Shown: in pieces, positions 27,101-34,954 of the stretch
Layout: each line of letters opens with the position of its first letter
How positions within the stretch are numbered: position 1 is the stretch's first letter
Origin: Leptothermofonsia sichuanensis E412
GTDB taxonomy: Bacteria; Cyanobacteriota; Cyanobacteriia; Leptolyngbyales; Leptolyngbyaceae
DNA length: 64,000 bases
Assembly: GCF_019891175.1 (NCBI RefSeq)
Contig: NZ_CP072600.1
Coordinates: 3,596,001-3,660,000 of the forward strand
Reading direction: 5' to 3'
Notes under the pieces: model-generated
Databases searched by the model: none
What the model saw: the letters and a program-made list of their open reading frames with translations, nothing else
Told to the model about the DNA's origin: nothing
Made by a program: the position numbers and the translations under genes

Positions 27101-28380
27101 CCCACCAGAAAGCTGGCTGTCAGATACTGGGACTCACCAGAACGCTGCAAATTGTCTGCCAGGAGCCATAACCCTAACCCGCTGATGGCGATCGCCTGCC
27201 AGGGTGGCGTCAACGTCACTGACACCAGCCATCCCACCACCAGCAGGACCGTGCCCACCCTCACCCAGGCTGCCCGGTGAAGATCCTGCCGGGATAGCCA
27301 GCAGAGCAACCAGCCACAAATCCCCAGTGCCAGCCCGAGTTGGGCAACTGGTACCTGAACCAGAAAAACAGCCCTGCCAATCAACAAAAGGATGCCAAAG
27401 GCGACGGCAAGGTAGCCGTAGGGGAGGGGGGAAGAGGAAGAAGCAAGAGAAGGGGAGAAAGACCCGGTTCCCCCGTCCCTCACCGCTTCCAGGTCTTCTG
27501 TTTCTTTATCCTGCTGTGCCTCTCCATCCCCACTGCCGCCGCTTTTCTCTCCCCTGCCTCCCCCTATCCCTCTGCCCGCTACCTGATTCTGATAGGTCAG
27601 AGACAGCGTGGCTCCTATTGTGCCCAGATAGGTAGCAATTAGGGGAAATCCTTCCCTGCCCCAGCCCCAGTGCAGCCAGCTCAGGGCGATCGCAGTGCCA
27701 GCGGTCAACCAGGTGTTGCCTGGTTCAGCCAGGGTGGGTTTGAGTAGGAGGATGGTGATTGTGGTCAGGCAGAGGGCAGCGATCGCGGCAACCGTAACTC
27801 CATAGGCACTGGTCAGGAGGCGAAACCCATCCATCATCCAGAAGTTGACGGGAATAATCAGCAGGGTTGTAATCTGCAACATCCGGCTGGTCAGGCGCAG
27901 GGCAGGGCTTTGCCTGGTCAGAATTGTGGTGACCCAAAATGCCAGAGTGTAGGCCAGCAAGATCAGGTATTGCCTGACCGGAGAAACATTACGCCACTGA
28001 CTTGCCGCCAGCACCCCGGAGGACACCACCACCATAAATACGCCCAGAAACAGCAGCCACAGAACGCTGATTTCAGCCATAAACGACTGTATGACCCGGG
28101 CAAATCGATGGGCTGGCTCGCCAGGTGTGGTTTCAGCCAGTGGGGAACCTTCTTCCAGGAAATCGTCTGAGACAGAACTGATGAAACCGTCGTCTGTCTG
28201 CATCTGTTCTGTAACTGGCTGCCGCAGTGGGCAGGTCAACTGTTCCCGACAGATCTGCCGCACAGTCTCGTCAGATAGCAACCCCAGTTGCAGCCAGACG
28301 TCCAATCCTTCCAGTAAGGCTGGATGGGACGATCGCACAACCAGTTCCAGAAGCATTTGGTGGTCAGAAGGAGAGGACAT
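24172..28380 (-). CDS. Giant polytopic membrane protein of unknown function (DUF2157-like)
   Basis: 1402 residues. A soluble N-terminal ~90 residues (LLEGLDVWLQLGLLSDETVR and CPLRQPV) is followed by at least two dozen hydrophobic segments. The N-terminal layout resembles DUF2157-type membrane proteins of cyanobacteria. No catalytic motif was found. Four loops contain low-complexity inserts that look like translated spacer repeats: about residues 262-320 (Gly/Ser/Glu-rich), 580-607 (GERSRREGRGERREERGG), 900-940 (Pro/Ser-rich) and 1098-1123 (encoded by GGGTATCGGGTAT-type DNA). Removing them would leave a more regular hydrophobic protein. The start at 28380 is the first ATG and lies next to a 4-unit tandem repeat. 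Confidence 0.75.
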   Translation of the reverse strand: MSSPSDHQMLLELVVRSSHPALLEGLDVWLQLGLLSDETVRQICREQLTCPLRQPVTEQMQTDDGFISSVSDDFLEEGSPLAETTPGEPAHRFARVIQSFMAEISVLWLLFLGVFMVVVSSGVLAASQWRNVSPVRQYLILLAYTLAFWVTTILTRQSPALRLTSRMLQITTLLIIPVNFWMMDGFRLLTSAYGVTVAAIAALCLTTITILLLKPTLAEPGNTWLTAGTAIALSWLHWGWGREGFPLIATYLGTIGATLSLTYQNQVAGRGIGGGRGEKSGGSGDGEAQQDKETEDLEAVRDGGTGSFSPSLASSSSPLPYGYLAVAFGILLLIGRAVFLVQVPVAQLGLALGICGWLLCWLSRQDLHRAAWVRVGTVLLVVGWLVSVTLTPPWQAIAISGLGLWLLADNLQRSGESQYLTASFLVGLQSFWLLWRVIPTAWQQRLIDGSMQLAGADAMPLSLAGLWFFPHLLLTVGLATRLRSWQQPELAKQAERLALGLGLILAIVSAGNPLVRLVNLTLSTFVLVAVNRNRSQPERLLVYVTHGTGLAAIAAGIRYCFPNLSLSQWAIAGLVGMLLEWGFSAGRGERSRREGRGERREERGGEPVEAERAEVWRQSAWHFGLILAAMSYWFLWEGVQQAGSNLWSVSWLLTPLALTGLTYHRGFPSSGWAGWLSVFGLVVVQLLTFGSSGERLIGLGAATVLMGFNTQQLQHWLAAGLTIGFALAFAAVTTWEILGKNLTFEQAINLMAIAILVLWLLRGVLLSRRTLLADLYRQATDGWAIALTGLTLLLLTLANLDPYLGISSARWQFVSAAILVFLAIGYRIWQSLFNSSFYLLAWSLELMVMGMVALAGRSLDTLAIANLGLGLGTQVLGDWWIGWGNRGAVGQRSSGFGDPGNPAAEEQGSGREPGSPLPPPRSLLSPPSSPLPPFLSFHLIPLIYAALGFLLAHRKFTATTGLYTLAAALVGIGIGRRQPEFKPLTYLSILAFSFGTYELLVYQLAQMAEGSPGDGMVLLAALAACWTIATRLLLPWLTAYLRLTALELKAIAHLHWALGNLFLLWALFSAPSPAGEWWWVGLAAIFSTYALAMGNRRAQGMGYRVRGTERNTGVQPSIPDTRHPVLLFWTYAGILEGLITLTYGLYLLLPDNVLIEWGSAIAALVACLLYQLPWQVWGWYQTPWRSSAAVLPAVVILLTGWGSTIQSLLLGAAFYAWLAKSERQVRLSYIGVLLANWAILRLLNQYGVTEPLWYAALISASLLYGVQIDPGLKSPTERDKRHLLRSLATALLCLTAIYQAEVGIRGTPPILVSLLSTALMLGFVFAGILLRVRAFLYIGTLAFIIQVLRQLWVFNRDNPMLLWAIGIALGVALIWVAATFEVRRTQISNLVQYWAAELDGWE

Positions 28381-28399
28381 CCGTAGTGGTGGTGTAGAA

Positions 28400-28439
28400 T
28401 TTCAGTCCATTTCAATCCATTTCAATCCATTTCAGTCCG
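28400..28439. repeat. Four tandem 10-bp units TTTCARTCCA
   Basis: Four direct copies of a 10-bp unit (tttcagtcca, tttcaatcca, tttcaatcca, tttcagtccg) in the divergent promoter region between the giant membrane protein and ubiD. It could be a protein-binding array or simple slippage. Confidence 0.7.
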
Positions 28440-28504
28440 TTGCTAAATCGTCAGGACGAACTGAAATGCAACGCATTGACTAACCTCATCATCTCATCCA
28501 CTCT

Positions 28505-28526
28505 ATTCATACGGCTATTCAGCACC
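28505..28526 (-). repeat. Family A partial copy A5
   Basis: attcatacggctattcagca is the reverse complement of the family A left end (tgctgaatagccgtatgaat). Only this end is present. Confidence 0.5.
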
Positions 28527-28596
28527 ACCCAGGGCAAACGGTGCTGGTTTGCCATCTCGCTTCATAATGGAAACAGATGCTTTACATTCCTTCACT

Positions 28597-30111
28597 ATGG
28601 CAAGAGATTTGCGTGGGTTCATTAAACGGCTGGAACAACGGGGACAATTGCGGCGAATCCGTGTTCCAGTGGATCCCAACCTGGAAATTGCTGAGATTGC
28701 CAATCGGATGTTGCAGTGCGGCGGTCCAGGATTACTGTTTGAAAACGTGAAGGGTTCTCCCTACCCGGTTGCTATCAATTTAATGGGAACCGTTGAACGC
28801 ATCTGCTGGGCAATGAATATGGAACAGCCCGAAGAATTGGAAGCGTTGGGGAAAAAATTAGCGCTGTTATACCAGCCCAGGCCCCCCAAAACCTTCTCTC
28901 AGGCGGTGGAACTGGGGCAGGCACTATTTGATGTGCTGAAGGCAAAGCCTGCCCGCGATCTGTTGCCTGCCTGTCAGCAGATTGTGCTGAAGGGGGATGC
29001 CGTTGACCTGAATCAGTTGCCTCTGCTGCGGGTCTATGCGGGAGATGCCAGCAAGGTTATTACCCTGGGACTGATGATTACGAAAGATCCGGAAACAAAA
29101 ATTCCCAATGTTGGGGTTTATCGCTTGCAGTTGCAGTCAAAAAATTCAATGACAGTTCAGTGGCTTTCGGTGCGGGGGGCAACCCGCCATTTGAGGAAAG
29201 CGGCAGAACGGGGACAAAAGCTGGAAGTGGCGATCGCCCTTGGCGTCGATCCTCTGGTGATTATGGCAGCAGCTACTCCCCTGCCTGTCGATCTGTCGGA
29301 ATGGATGTTTGCAGGACTGTACGGCGGTTCAGGGTTGCATCTGGCAAAATGTAAGACCGTGGATCTGGAGGTTCCGGCTGATTCCGAGATAGTCCTGGAA
29401 GGAACCATCACCCCTGGCGAGGTTGGGGTAGATGGGCCAGCAGGGGATCATATGGGTTTCTATGGAGGGGTGAATGAATCGGCTCCCCTGATTCGATTTC
29501 ACTGCCTGACCCACCGTAAAGACCCCATCTACCTCACAACCTTCAGTGGACGCCCCCCAAAGGAAGACGCCATGATGGCGCTGGCACTGAACCGAATTTA
29601 CACACCCATCCTGCGCCAACAGGTTCCAGAAATTGTGGATTTCTTTTTGCCGATGGAGGGGCTTTCTTACAAAGTGGCTGTCCTTGCGATTGACAAGGCA
29701 TACCCCGGACATGCTCGCCGGGCAGCCCTGGCATTCTGGAGTGCCCTACCCCAGTTCAACTACACCAAGTTTGTTGTTGTTGTAGACAAAGATATCAACA
29801 TCCGTAACCCGCGCCAGGTTGTCTGGGCAATCACGGCCAAAGTGGATCCGGTTCGGGATGTATTCATCCTGCCAGACAATCCCTTTGATGCGCTTGATTT
29901 TGCCACGGAAAAGCCCGGTTTGGGGAGCCGGATGGGCATTGACGCCACCACAAAGATTTACCCAGAGAGCGATCGCACCTGGAGCGAACCCCTGAAGTCT
30001 GACCCGGATACGGCAGCTATGGTCGATCGACGCTGGGCAGACTATGGTCTGGCAGACCTGAAGCTAGATGAGGTTGATCCCAATCTGTTTGGCTACGACC
30101 TTAGAAACTAA
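28597..30111 (+). CDS. ubiD: UbiD family decarboxylase
   Basis: Prenylated-FMN-dependent (de)carboxylase of the UbiD family; in plastoquinone/ubiquinone-type pathways it decarboxylates a polyprenyl hydroxybenzoate. The preferred start is the ATG at 28597 (MARDLRGFIKRLEQRGQL), which aligns with the start of known UbiD; earlier ATGs at 28549 and 28567 add a non-conserved leader. Motifs: GPGLLFENVKG, DLLPACQQIVLKG, MTVQWLSVRGATRHL, LVIMAAATPLP, VPADSEIVLEGTITPGEV (the conserved ExP-like region) and GDHMGFYGG. About 505 residues, normal length. The flavin prenyltransferase UbiX is not in the window. Confidence 0.93.
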   Translation: MARDLRGFIKRLEQRGQLRRIRVPVDPNLEIAEIANRMLQCGGPGLLFENVKGSPYPVAINLMGTVERICWAMNMEQPEELEALGKKLALLYQPRPPKTFSQAVELGQALFDVLKAKPARDLLPACQQIVLKGDAVDLNQLPLLRVYAGDASKVITLGLMITKDPETKIPNVGVYRLQLQSKNSMTVQWLSVRGATRHLRKAAERGQKLEVAIALGVDPLVIMAAATPLPVDLSEWMFAGLYGGSGLHLAKCKTVDLEVPADSEIVLEGTITPGEVGVDGPAGDHMGFYGGVNESAPLIRFHCLTHRKDPIYLTTFSGRPPKEDAMMALALNRIYTPILRQQVPEIVDFFLPMEGLSYKVAVLAIDKAYPGHARRAALAFWSALPQFNYTKFVVVVDKDINIRNPRQVVWAITAKVDPVRDVFILPDNPFDALDFATEKPGLGSRMGIDATTKIYPESDRTWSEPLKSDPDTAAMVDRRWADYGLADLKLDEVDPNLFGYDLRN

Positions 30112-30574
30112 AGCGGTTATTAATTGACTTGCTCACACCCAGTACCGGGTACCCGGTGCCCAACGCCCCAAATTTATGGTTGACTCATCTGAAAATCACT
30201 GTCAAACGAGTACACCCTGAAAATCCTTCGTTTCCATGGCTCCACCTGGAAAGGACATCTGATTCACTGCTTCAGTGTCCTGAAAGATTAGCGGTCACAA
30301 TTGGACTTTTTGAAGTGGCTACTCCTGTTTCAACACCAGGCTGTAAATTGCGATCGGCTCAACGCACTCCTCAATATAGCGTTTTTCAATTGAGTAAAGT
30401 ACAGGAGTGTGAAGTACAGTGGGGTGCTGAGCACCCCACTGTACTTCACACCCTTGAAAAGGGCTATAGCTTGTTGAGTCTGGGTTTGCAGATCTGCTAT
30501 CCTGTCTCCCATTCTTTCTTACAATCCAGAAAGGATCGCTACAGCAAGTTGCCCTTCTGGAGGGATGTCCTATT
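30112..30574. other. Gene-free spacer before ppk2
   Basis: 463 bp. Holds a short GGGTA-type palindrome (ccgggtacccgg, near 30143-30154) and family B copy B3 (30375-30468). An open frame spans it but has no coding character. Confidence 0.5.
30375..30468. repeat. Family B hairpin repeat, copy B3 (long form)
   Basis: 94 bp bounded by TATAGC and GCTATA. The centre is a perfect 22-bp inverted repeat with a 1-nt centre (arms 30407-30428 and 30430-30451, beginning gtgtgaagtacagtgggg). Outer arms carry gtttttcaattgagtaaagt and cccttgaaaagggctata, as in copy 9720-9784. Confidence 0.85.
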
Positions 30575-31468
30575 ATGAAACTCGATCAAATTATTAAGAC
30601 ATTTGTAGTTCCCTCTGGTAAGACCATTTCCTTGAAACGGGACTATGATCCTGCTTACACGGCAGACTATCTCAACAAGGAAGATGCTCAAAAGATGTTA
30701 CAGGATGGGATTGAGCAGCTTGCAAAGTATCAGGATATCCTTTATGCCCAGAATACCTACGCTGTGCTGATCATTTTTCAGGCAATGGATGCGGCTGGCA
30801 AGGACAGTACGATTAAACACGTCATGTCGGGAATCAATCCCCAGGGGTGCCAGGTGTTTAGCTTTAAGGTGCCTTCGGCAGAGGAACTGGACCATGATTA
30901 TCTATGGCGCTATTTTAAGGCCCTGCCCGAACGGGGACGAATTGGGATTTTTAACCGTTCCTACTATGAAGAGGTGCTTGTGGTCCGCGTTCATCCTGAA
31001 ATTCTGGAGCGCCAGCAACTTCCTTCCGCAGCGAAAGGAAAAGGCATCTGGGAACGACGGTTTGACGAAATTAATAACTTTGAGAAATATCTGGTGAGTA
31101 ATGGAGTCATCGTTCTTAAATTCTTTCTGAATCTTTCTAAGCAAGAGCAGAAGAAACGTTTTCTAAAACGCATTAATCAACCAGAGAAGAACTGGAAATT
31201 TTCATCCAGCGATGTTAGGGAACGGGCTTACTGGGATGACTACATGGCTGCCTATGAAGATGTATTCAATCACACCAGCACCAAATGGGCACCCTGGTAC
31301 GTCATCCCGGCTGACCACAAGTGGTTTACCCGGCTTTCAGTCGCAGCCGTGATTGACAGAACGTTGGAAAGCCTGAATCTGCAATATCCAACTCTGAGTC
31401 AGGAGCACAGGCAAGAGTTGCTGGAAGCGAAGGAAATGCTGGAAAGTGAAACAGGTGATGCTGAATAG
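30575..31468 (+). CDS. ppk2: Polyphosphate kinase 2 family protein
   Basis: Transfers phosphate between polyphosphate and nucleotides. P-loop kinase fold: Walker A in [16 protein letters not shown] (about residue 68-83), second signature [20 protein letters not shown] (about 128-147), lid region [20 protein letters not shown] and the C-terminal [15 protein letters not shown]. 297 residues, normal. Whether it phosphorylates NMP or NDP cannot be read by eye. A GGAGGG lies about 10 nt before the ATG. The last four residues and the stop (GDAE-TAG) are encoded by a family A repeat fragment. Confidence 0.94.
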   Translation: MKLDQIIKTFVVPSGKTISLKRDYDPAYTADYLNKEDAQKMLQDGIEQLAKYQDILYAQNTYAVLIIFQAMDAAGKDSTIKHVMSGINPQGCQVFSFKVPSAEELDHDYLWRYFKALPERGRIGIFNRSYYEEVLVVRVHPEILERQQLPSAAKGKGIWERRFDEINNFEKYLVSNGVIVLKFFLNLSKQEQKKRFLKRINQPEKNWKFSSSDVRERAYWDDYMAAYEDVFNHTSTKWAPWYVIPADHKWFTRLSVAAVIDRTLESLNLQYPTLSQEHRQELLEAKEMLESETGDAE

Positions 31469-31484
31469 CCGCATGAATCCCGTT
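31454..31484 (+). repeat. Family A partial copy A6 overlapping the ppk2 stop
   Basis: ggtgatgctgaatagccg-catgaat is the family A left end (compare 19881-19903). It contains the ppk2 stop codon TAG. Confidence 0.65.
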
Positions 31485-31596
31485 ACTCGATTTTGAAATA
31501 GGCGGCTAGAAGTATAAGGTAATGCTAAATCGATTGGATGTTACTTTTAGCACAATTTAACCTGCGGGGAAATCTCACAATACATTCTCAGGAATG

Positions 31597-31716
31597 AGGA
31601 TTCTATAACCTGAAATTTCACCACAGAGGCACGGAGAACACAGAGTAATTCCTCTGTCACTTCTGTGTTTCTGTGATAGAATGCCAGGCTTTTCGGTTTA
31701 TTTAATCCACAATCCT
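31597..31716. repeat. Family D dispersed repeat, copy D1
   Basis: About 120 bp matching 51226-51346 and 53536-53660 (ataacctgaaatttcacc, cagaggcacggaga, ttcggtttatt). The centre folds because ccacagaggcac...cacagag meets cctctgt...ctgtg. It sits in the 5' region of codB. Confidence 0.8.
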
Positions 31717-31762
31717 GAATCAAGATCAAATAATTCATATTGATAAGTAGAGGAATACGCAA

Positions 31763-33070
31763 ATGAGCGTAGTAGAGAAGGTGGAGAGCGTCACCCAGTC
31801 TCAGGCGGCAGAAGATTATCCACTGTCTGCGGTTCCCTTGAGTGCCCGCAAACCAATTTGGTCATTAGCACCGTTGTTAATGGGATTTGCGCTGGTGTCT
31901 ACAACCTTAGTCGCTGGTGGCAAGATTGGATCCGCCGTCCGATTCACAGATTTGATCTGGATTGTCCTGCTGGGCAATCTGATTCTGGGAAGTTACTGTG
32001 CCGCACTGGGCTATATTGCCTATAAGAGTGGATTAACCACCGTCTTAATGGCACGATTCAGTTTTGGGAACTTTGGTTCACGCTGGGTCGATTTCATTTT
32101 AGGGTTTACCCAAATTGGCTGGTACGCTGTTACAAATGCCTTTGTTGCAGATGCCCTCACGAAACTGCTTGGGATTCCCAACTCCTTCACCTGGGTCATA
32201 ATTGTTCTGGCAACTTTTGGATTTTGCATTACGGCCTATATTGGATACACGGCAATGGATTGGCTCAGTCGGTTGGCAGTACCTGCGATGCTGATCCTGA
32301 TTGGATTAAGTTTAACGATTGGGCTGCGAGATGCGGGCAATCTGTTTGCCCTGCAACCGACGCAAGAGATGTCCTTTGGGGCAGCCCTGGCCATCTCCAT
32401 TGGAACGTTTATTTCCGGTGGCACTCAATCAACCAACTGGAGTCGCTTTGCGGATACGGGCAAAAACGCGGTCTGGAGTACCTTACTGGCATTTTTCTTT
32501 ATTAATGGGCTGCTGACTTTCACTGGTGCATTCTGCACCCTGGTCTATGGAACTGAAGATTTGATTCAGGCCATGGCAAAGCAGGGATTATTATTAGGCG
32601 GTTTAATCCTGCTGATTCTGAATGTCTGGACGACGCAAGACAACACGATTTACGCCTTTTCAGTTGCCGGAACGAACTTTTTCCGCGTCACGAAACGCCA
32701 CGCCTTTGTCCTGGGTGGGGCAACCTTTGCCCTCATTCTTGCCCTGACTGGTATTTATGGACAGTTGATTAACTATTTGATTTTTCTGGGTGCGGTGATT
32801 CCTCCAGTCGGTGGCATTATCATGGCAGACTTCTGGTTACGCTTTAGAGGGCGATTTCCCTCATTGAGTGCGCCCTTACCTGGGTTCAATTGGGCAGGGG
32901 TAATTGCCTATGTTGTGGCATCAGCGATCGCCTATTTCACCAGTCAGTCTGGTTTTGGAATTGGACCGCTCAATGGTGTGATTGCGGCAGCGATTCTCTA
33001 TGTGGTGCTGTTGAAGGTGATTCCTCAACGCTCAGTAGCCGCACTCACGAACAATCGAACTCATTGGTAA
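31763..33070 (+). CDS. codB: Cytosine permease (NCS1 family)
   Basis: Twelve-helix importer of cytosine or a related nucleobase, of the nucleobase:cation symporter-1 family. Typical pieces are FALVSTTLVAGGKIG, GFTQIGWYAVTNAFVADAL, STNWSRFADTGKNAVW, LNVWTTQDNTIYAFSVAG and FLGAVIPPVGGIIMADFWL. 435 residues, normal. AGAGGA lies about 9 nt before the ATG. No cytosine deaminase (codA) is next to it, so salvage would rely on a gene elsewhere. It converges with the Ser/Thr kinase gene. Confidence 0.93.
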   Translation: MSVVEKVESVTQSQAAEDYPLSAVPLSARKPIWSLAPLLMGFALVSTTLVAGGKIGSAVRFTDLIWIVLLGNLILGSYCAALGYIAYKSGLTTVLMARFSFGNFGSRWVDFILGFTQIGWYAVTNAFVADALTKLLGIPNSFTWVIIVLATFGFCITAYIGYTAMDWLSRLAVPAMLILIGLSLTIGLRDAGNLFALQPTQEMSFGAALAISIGTFISGGTQSTNWSRFADTGKNAVWSTLLAFFFINGLLTFTGAFCTLVYGTEDLIQAMAKQGLLLGGLILLILNVWTTQDNTIYAFSVAGTNFFRVTKRHAFVLGGATFALILALTGIYGQLINYLIFLGAVIPPVGGIIMADFWLRFRGRFPSLSAPLPGFNWAGVIAYVVASAIAYFTSQSGFGIGPLNGVIAAAILYVVLLKVIPQRSVAALTNNRTHW

Positions 33071-33114
33071 AGGTTGTCGAAAATAACGAACAACTGACAA
33101 CTCTTAACAACCTT
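33070..33114. terminator. Candidate terminator between codB and kinase
   Basis: aaggttgt (33070-33077) and acaacctt (33107-33114) could pair in the 47-bp gap between convergent genes. Short stem. Confidence 0.3.
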
Positions 33115-33117
33115 CCC

Positions 33118-34665
33118 TCACCCCTTCCCTTTTAGCCGTTGACGGAATTCTGTCGCCTTTTTAGGGTCGGGTATGGTGGCGGCAAGGGTTTCGATCAGGG
33201 TTCGTGGATCGATCTGGGAATTGCTTTTAAGGGCATTTTTGAGCAGTACGTTAGCAATCGGTCCAACGCAGCGAATCAATTCCTGACGGCAGTCATCGAT
33301 AAAGGTGGCACTCAGTTCTGGATTGCCTGGAGTGGTTACCGACGGCGGTTGAGAGTCGGCGTCTTGAGAACCAGAGGTGTCTCTGGAACTAAATGCAGTC
33401 AGGGACAGGTTTTCTGAGGTTAGCTCCAGGGGAACTTTGATCCGCTGTTTGAAGGCGATCGCCTGTTCTGAATCTGACAGGTGGGAGGTGAGGGTTTCGA
33501 TAAACCCCTGGGGAGTGATGTAGGGATAATTCACCAGGATGTCATCAATCAGAACGTGGGCGATCGGTCCAACGCAACGGGCTAGCTCCTGACGGCACTG
33601 CTCGATGAAAGCCGATAGAGTTTGCGATCGCCCAGAAGTAGAAATGGGCACACCTGAATCGATTGAACCACCCGTGGGCCTGGTTGAACCTCTCTCAGAA
33701 GCAGATGGCGGTTGAATCGGAAGGGCCGCCCCAGCAGGTAACGGAACGGAATCAGCCGTGGAAATTCCAAGCCGTTGCATCGCATCCAGGACTTCACGAG
33801 CTGTCTGAAAGCGTTCCCTGGGTTGGGGGATTAATAATTTGTCGAGTATCTGGTTGAGGGGAGTTTTGAGGGTGACATAGGATTGCCATTGCCATTGCAG
33901 GGACTCGGCATTAATCAGGGCGTTGGGAGGTCTGCCCGTCAGCAATACGATCGCAGTTACCCCCAATGCATAGAGATCACTACAGGGATAACAATGTCCC
34001 ATCCGAAGCTGTTCTGGAGGGGAGTAACCAAACTTACCCACCATTGAGGTGCGGCGAATCGTAGCGGTTTCCTCTGCTTCAGGGGATCGGCTCAGGACAT
34101 CTTTGACCAGTCCGAAATCGATCAGGACAGGCAGGCCGCGATCGCGAGCAGCCATGATGTTGTCCGGGGAGATATCTCGATGAATCAGATTGAGACTGTG
34201 CAGATACTCTAAGACGGATAGCAACTGTTGCAGCCATTGGATAATTTCTGTTTCAGAAAACCGCTGTCCCTGTTGCTGCCGCTGTCGTAAGAGTTGGGCG
34301 TAGGTAACGCCATTAATGAGTTCCTGGACAATAAATAATCGCTGAGACTGGGTAAACCCTGCCAGGAATTTGGGAATTTGAGGGTGGTTAATCTGATAAA
34401 GCGTTTTTGCTTCTTTCTTAAAGAGGTTAACCGCTTTTTGCAGTACCTGCCCTGATTGGTTGAGTGGTACAAATTCCTTGACAACACAGGATTCATCAAA
34501 CCGTTGAGTATCGATCGCCAGGTACGATCGCCCAAAACCGCCCTGTCCCAGCAGTCGTTGTACTCTATAACGGCCACCGATGAGGGTTCCAGCCGCAATG
34601 CCACGCTGTTTTGGTTGGGGAAATTCAACAGGTTGAGTCTGCTGTTGCTGTTCCATCGGGGGCAT
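33118..34665 (-). CDS. Ser/Thr protein kinase with two C-terminal helical modules
   Basis: 515 residues, soluble (no transmembrane helix). The kinase domain (about 30-300) has the Gly loop LLGQGGFGRSYLA, catalytic Lys in CVVKEF, HRDISPDN catalytic loop (about 161) and DFGLVKD. Two copies of a ~55-residue module follow, each reading CRQEL(A/I)RCVGPIA(H/N)VL, at about 355-415 and 455-512, separated by Ser/Pro-rich linkers. The GPIA modules resemble small helical domains attached to other bacterial kinases and regulators; their role is unknown. A start at the second Met (34656) is possible. Confidence 0.92.
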   Translation of the reverse strand: MPPMEQQQQTQPVEFPQPKQRGIAAGTLIGGRYRVQRLLGQGGFGRSYLAIDTQRFDESCVVKEFVPLNQSGQVLQKAVNLFKKEAKTLYQINHPQIPKFLAGFTQSQRLFIVQELINGVTYAQLLRQRQQQGQRFSETEIIQWLQQLLSVLEYLHSLNLIHRDISPDNIMAARDRGLPVLIDFGLVKDVLSRSPEAEETATIRRTSMVGKFGYSPPEQLRMGHCYPCSDLYALGVTAIVLLTGRPPNALINAESLQWQWQSYVTLKTPLNQILDKLLIPQPRERFQTAREVLDAMQRLGISTADSVPLPAGAALPIQPPSASERGSTRPTGGSIDSGVPISTSGRSQTLSAFIEQCRQELARCVGPIAHVLIDDILVNYPYITPQGFIETLTSHLSDSEQAIAFKQRIKVPLELTSENLSLTAFSSRDTSGSQDADSQPPSVTTPGNPELSATFIDDCRQELIRCVGPIANVLLKNALKSNSQIDPRTLIETLAATIPDPKKATEFRQRLKGKG

Positions 34666-34889
34666 CCAGAGAATAGGAGGAATGAATATAGATGGGATTG
34701 GGATTGGAGCAGATGCAGGCAGATGGTCGATCTGGGGGCAATGTAGAACACAACCGGGAAGAACCAGGGAATATACTGTATATTTAGTCTTCTGCCAGAG
34801 ACTTCACTTACTGGAAAGCGTAATCCGGAGACGGATTTTATCTTGTAAATCTTCTTATTTCTTTTAGTTGGAAAGGTTTCTTCCAGCCC

Positions 34890-34954
34890 AGACCTCGGAG
34901 GTTTGAGTCGCCATGAAATTGGGATGGTGGTTGTGGTTGAAACCTCCGAGGTCT
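34890..34954. repeat. Long inverted repeat overlapping the cobN stop
   Basis: Perfect 15-bp arms agacctcggaggttt (34890-34904) and aaacctccgaggtct (34940-34954) with a 35-bp loop. The right arm includes bases of the cobN TAG stop. It may serve as the cobN terminator or be a mobile palindrome; the arm sequence is itself partly palindromic (cctcggagg/cctccgagg). Confidence 0.65.

Noticed and set aside
30129-30578. 149-codon plus-strand open frame before ppk2
   Set aside because: It crosses family B repeat B3 and overlaps the ppk2 start; no family similarity or ribosome site. Treated as spacer.
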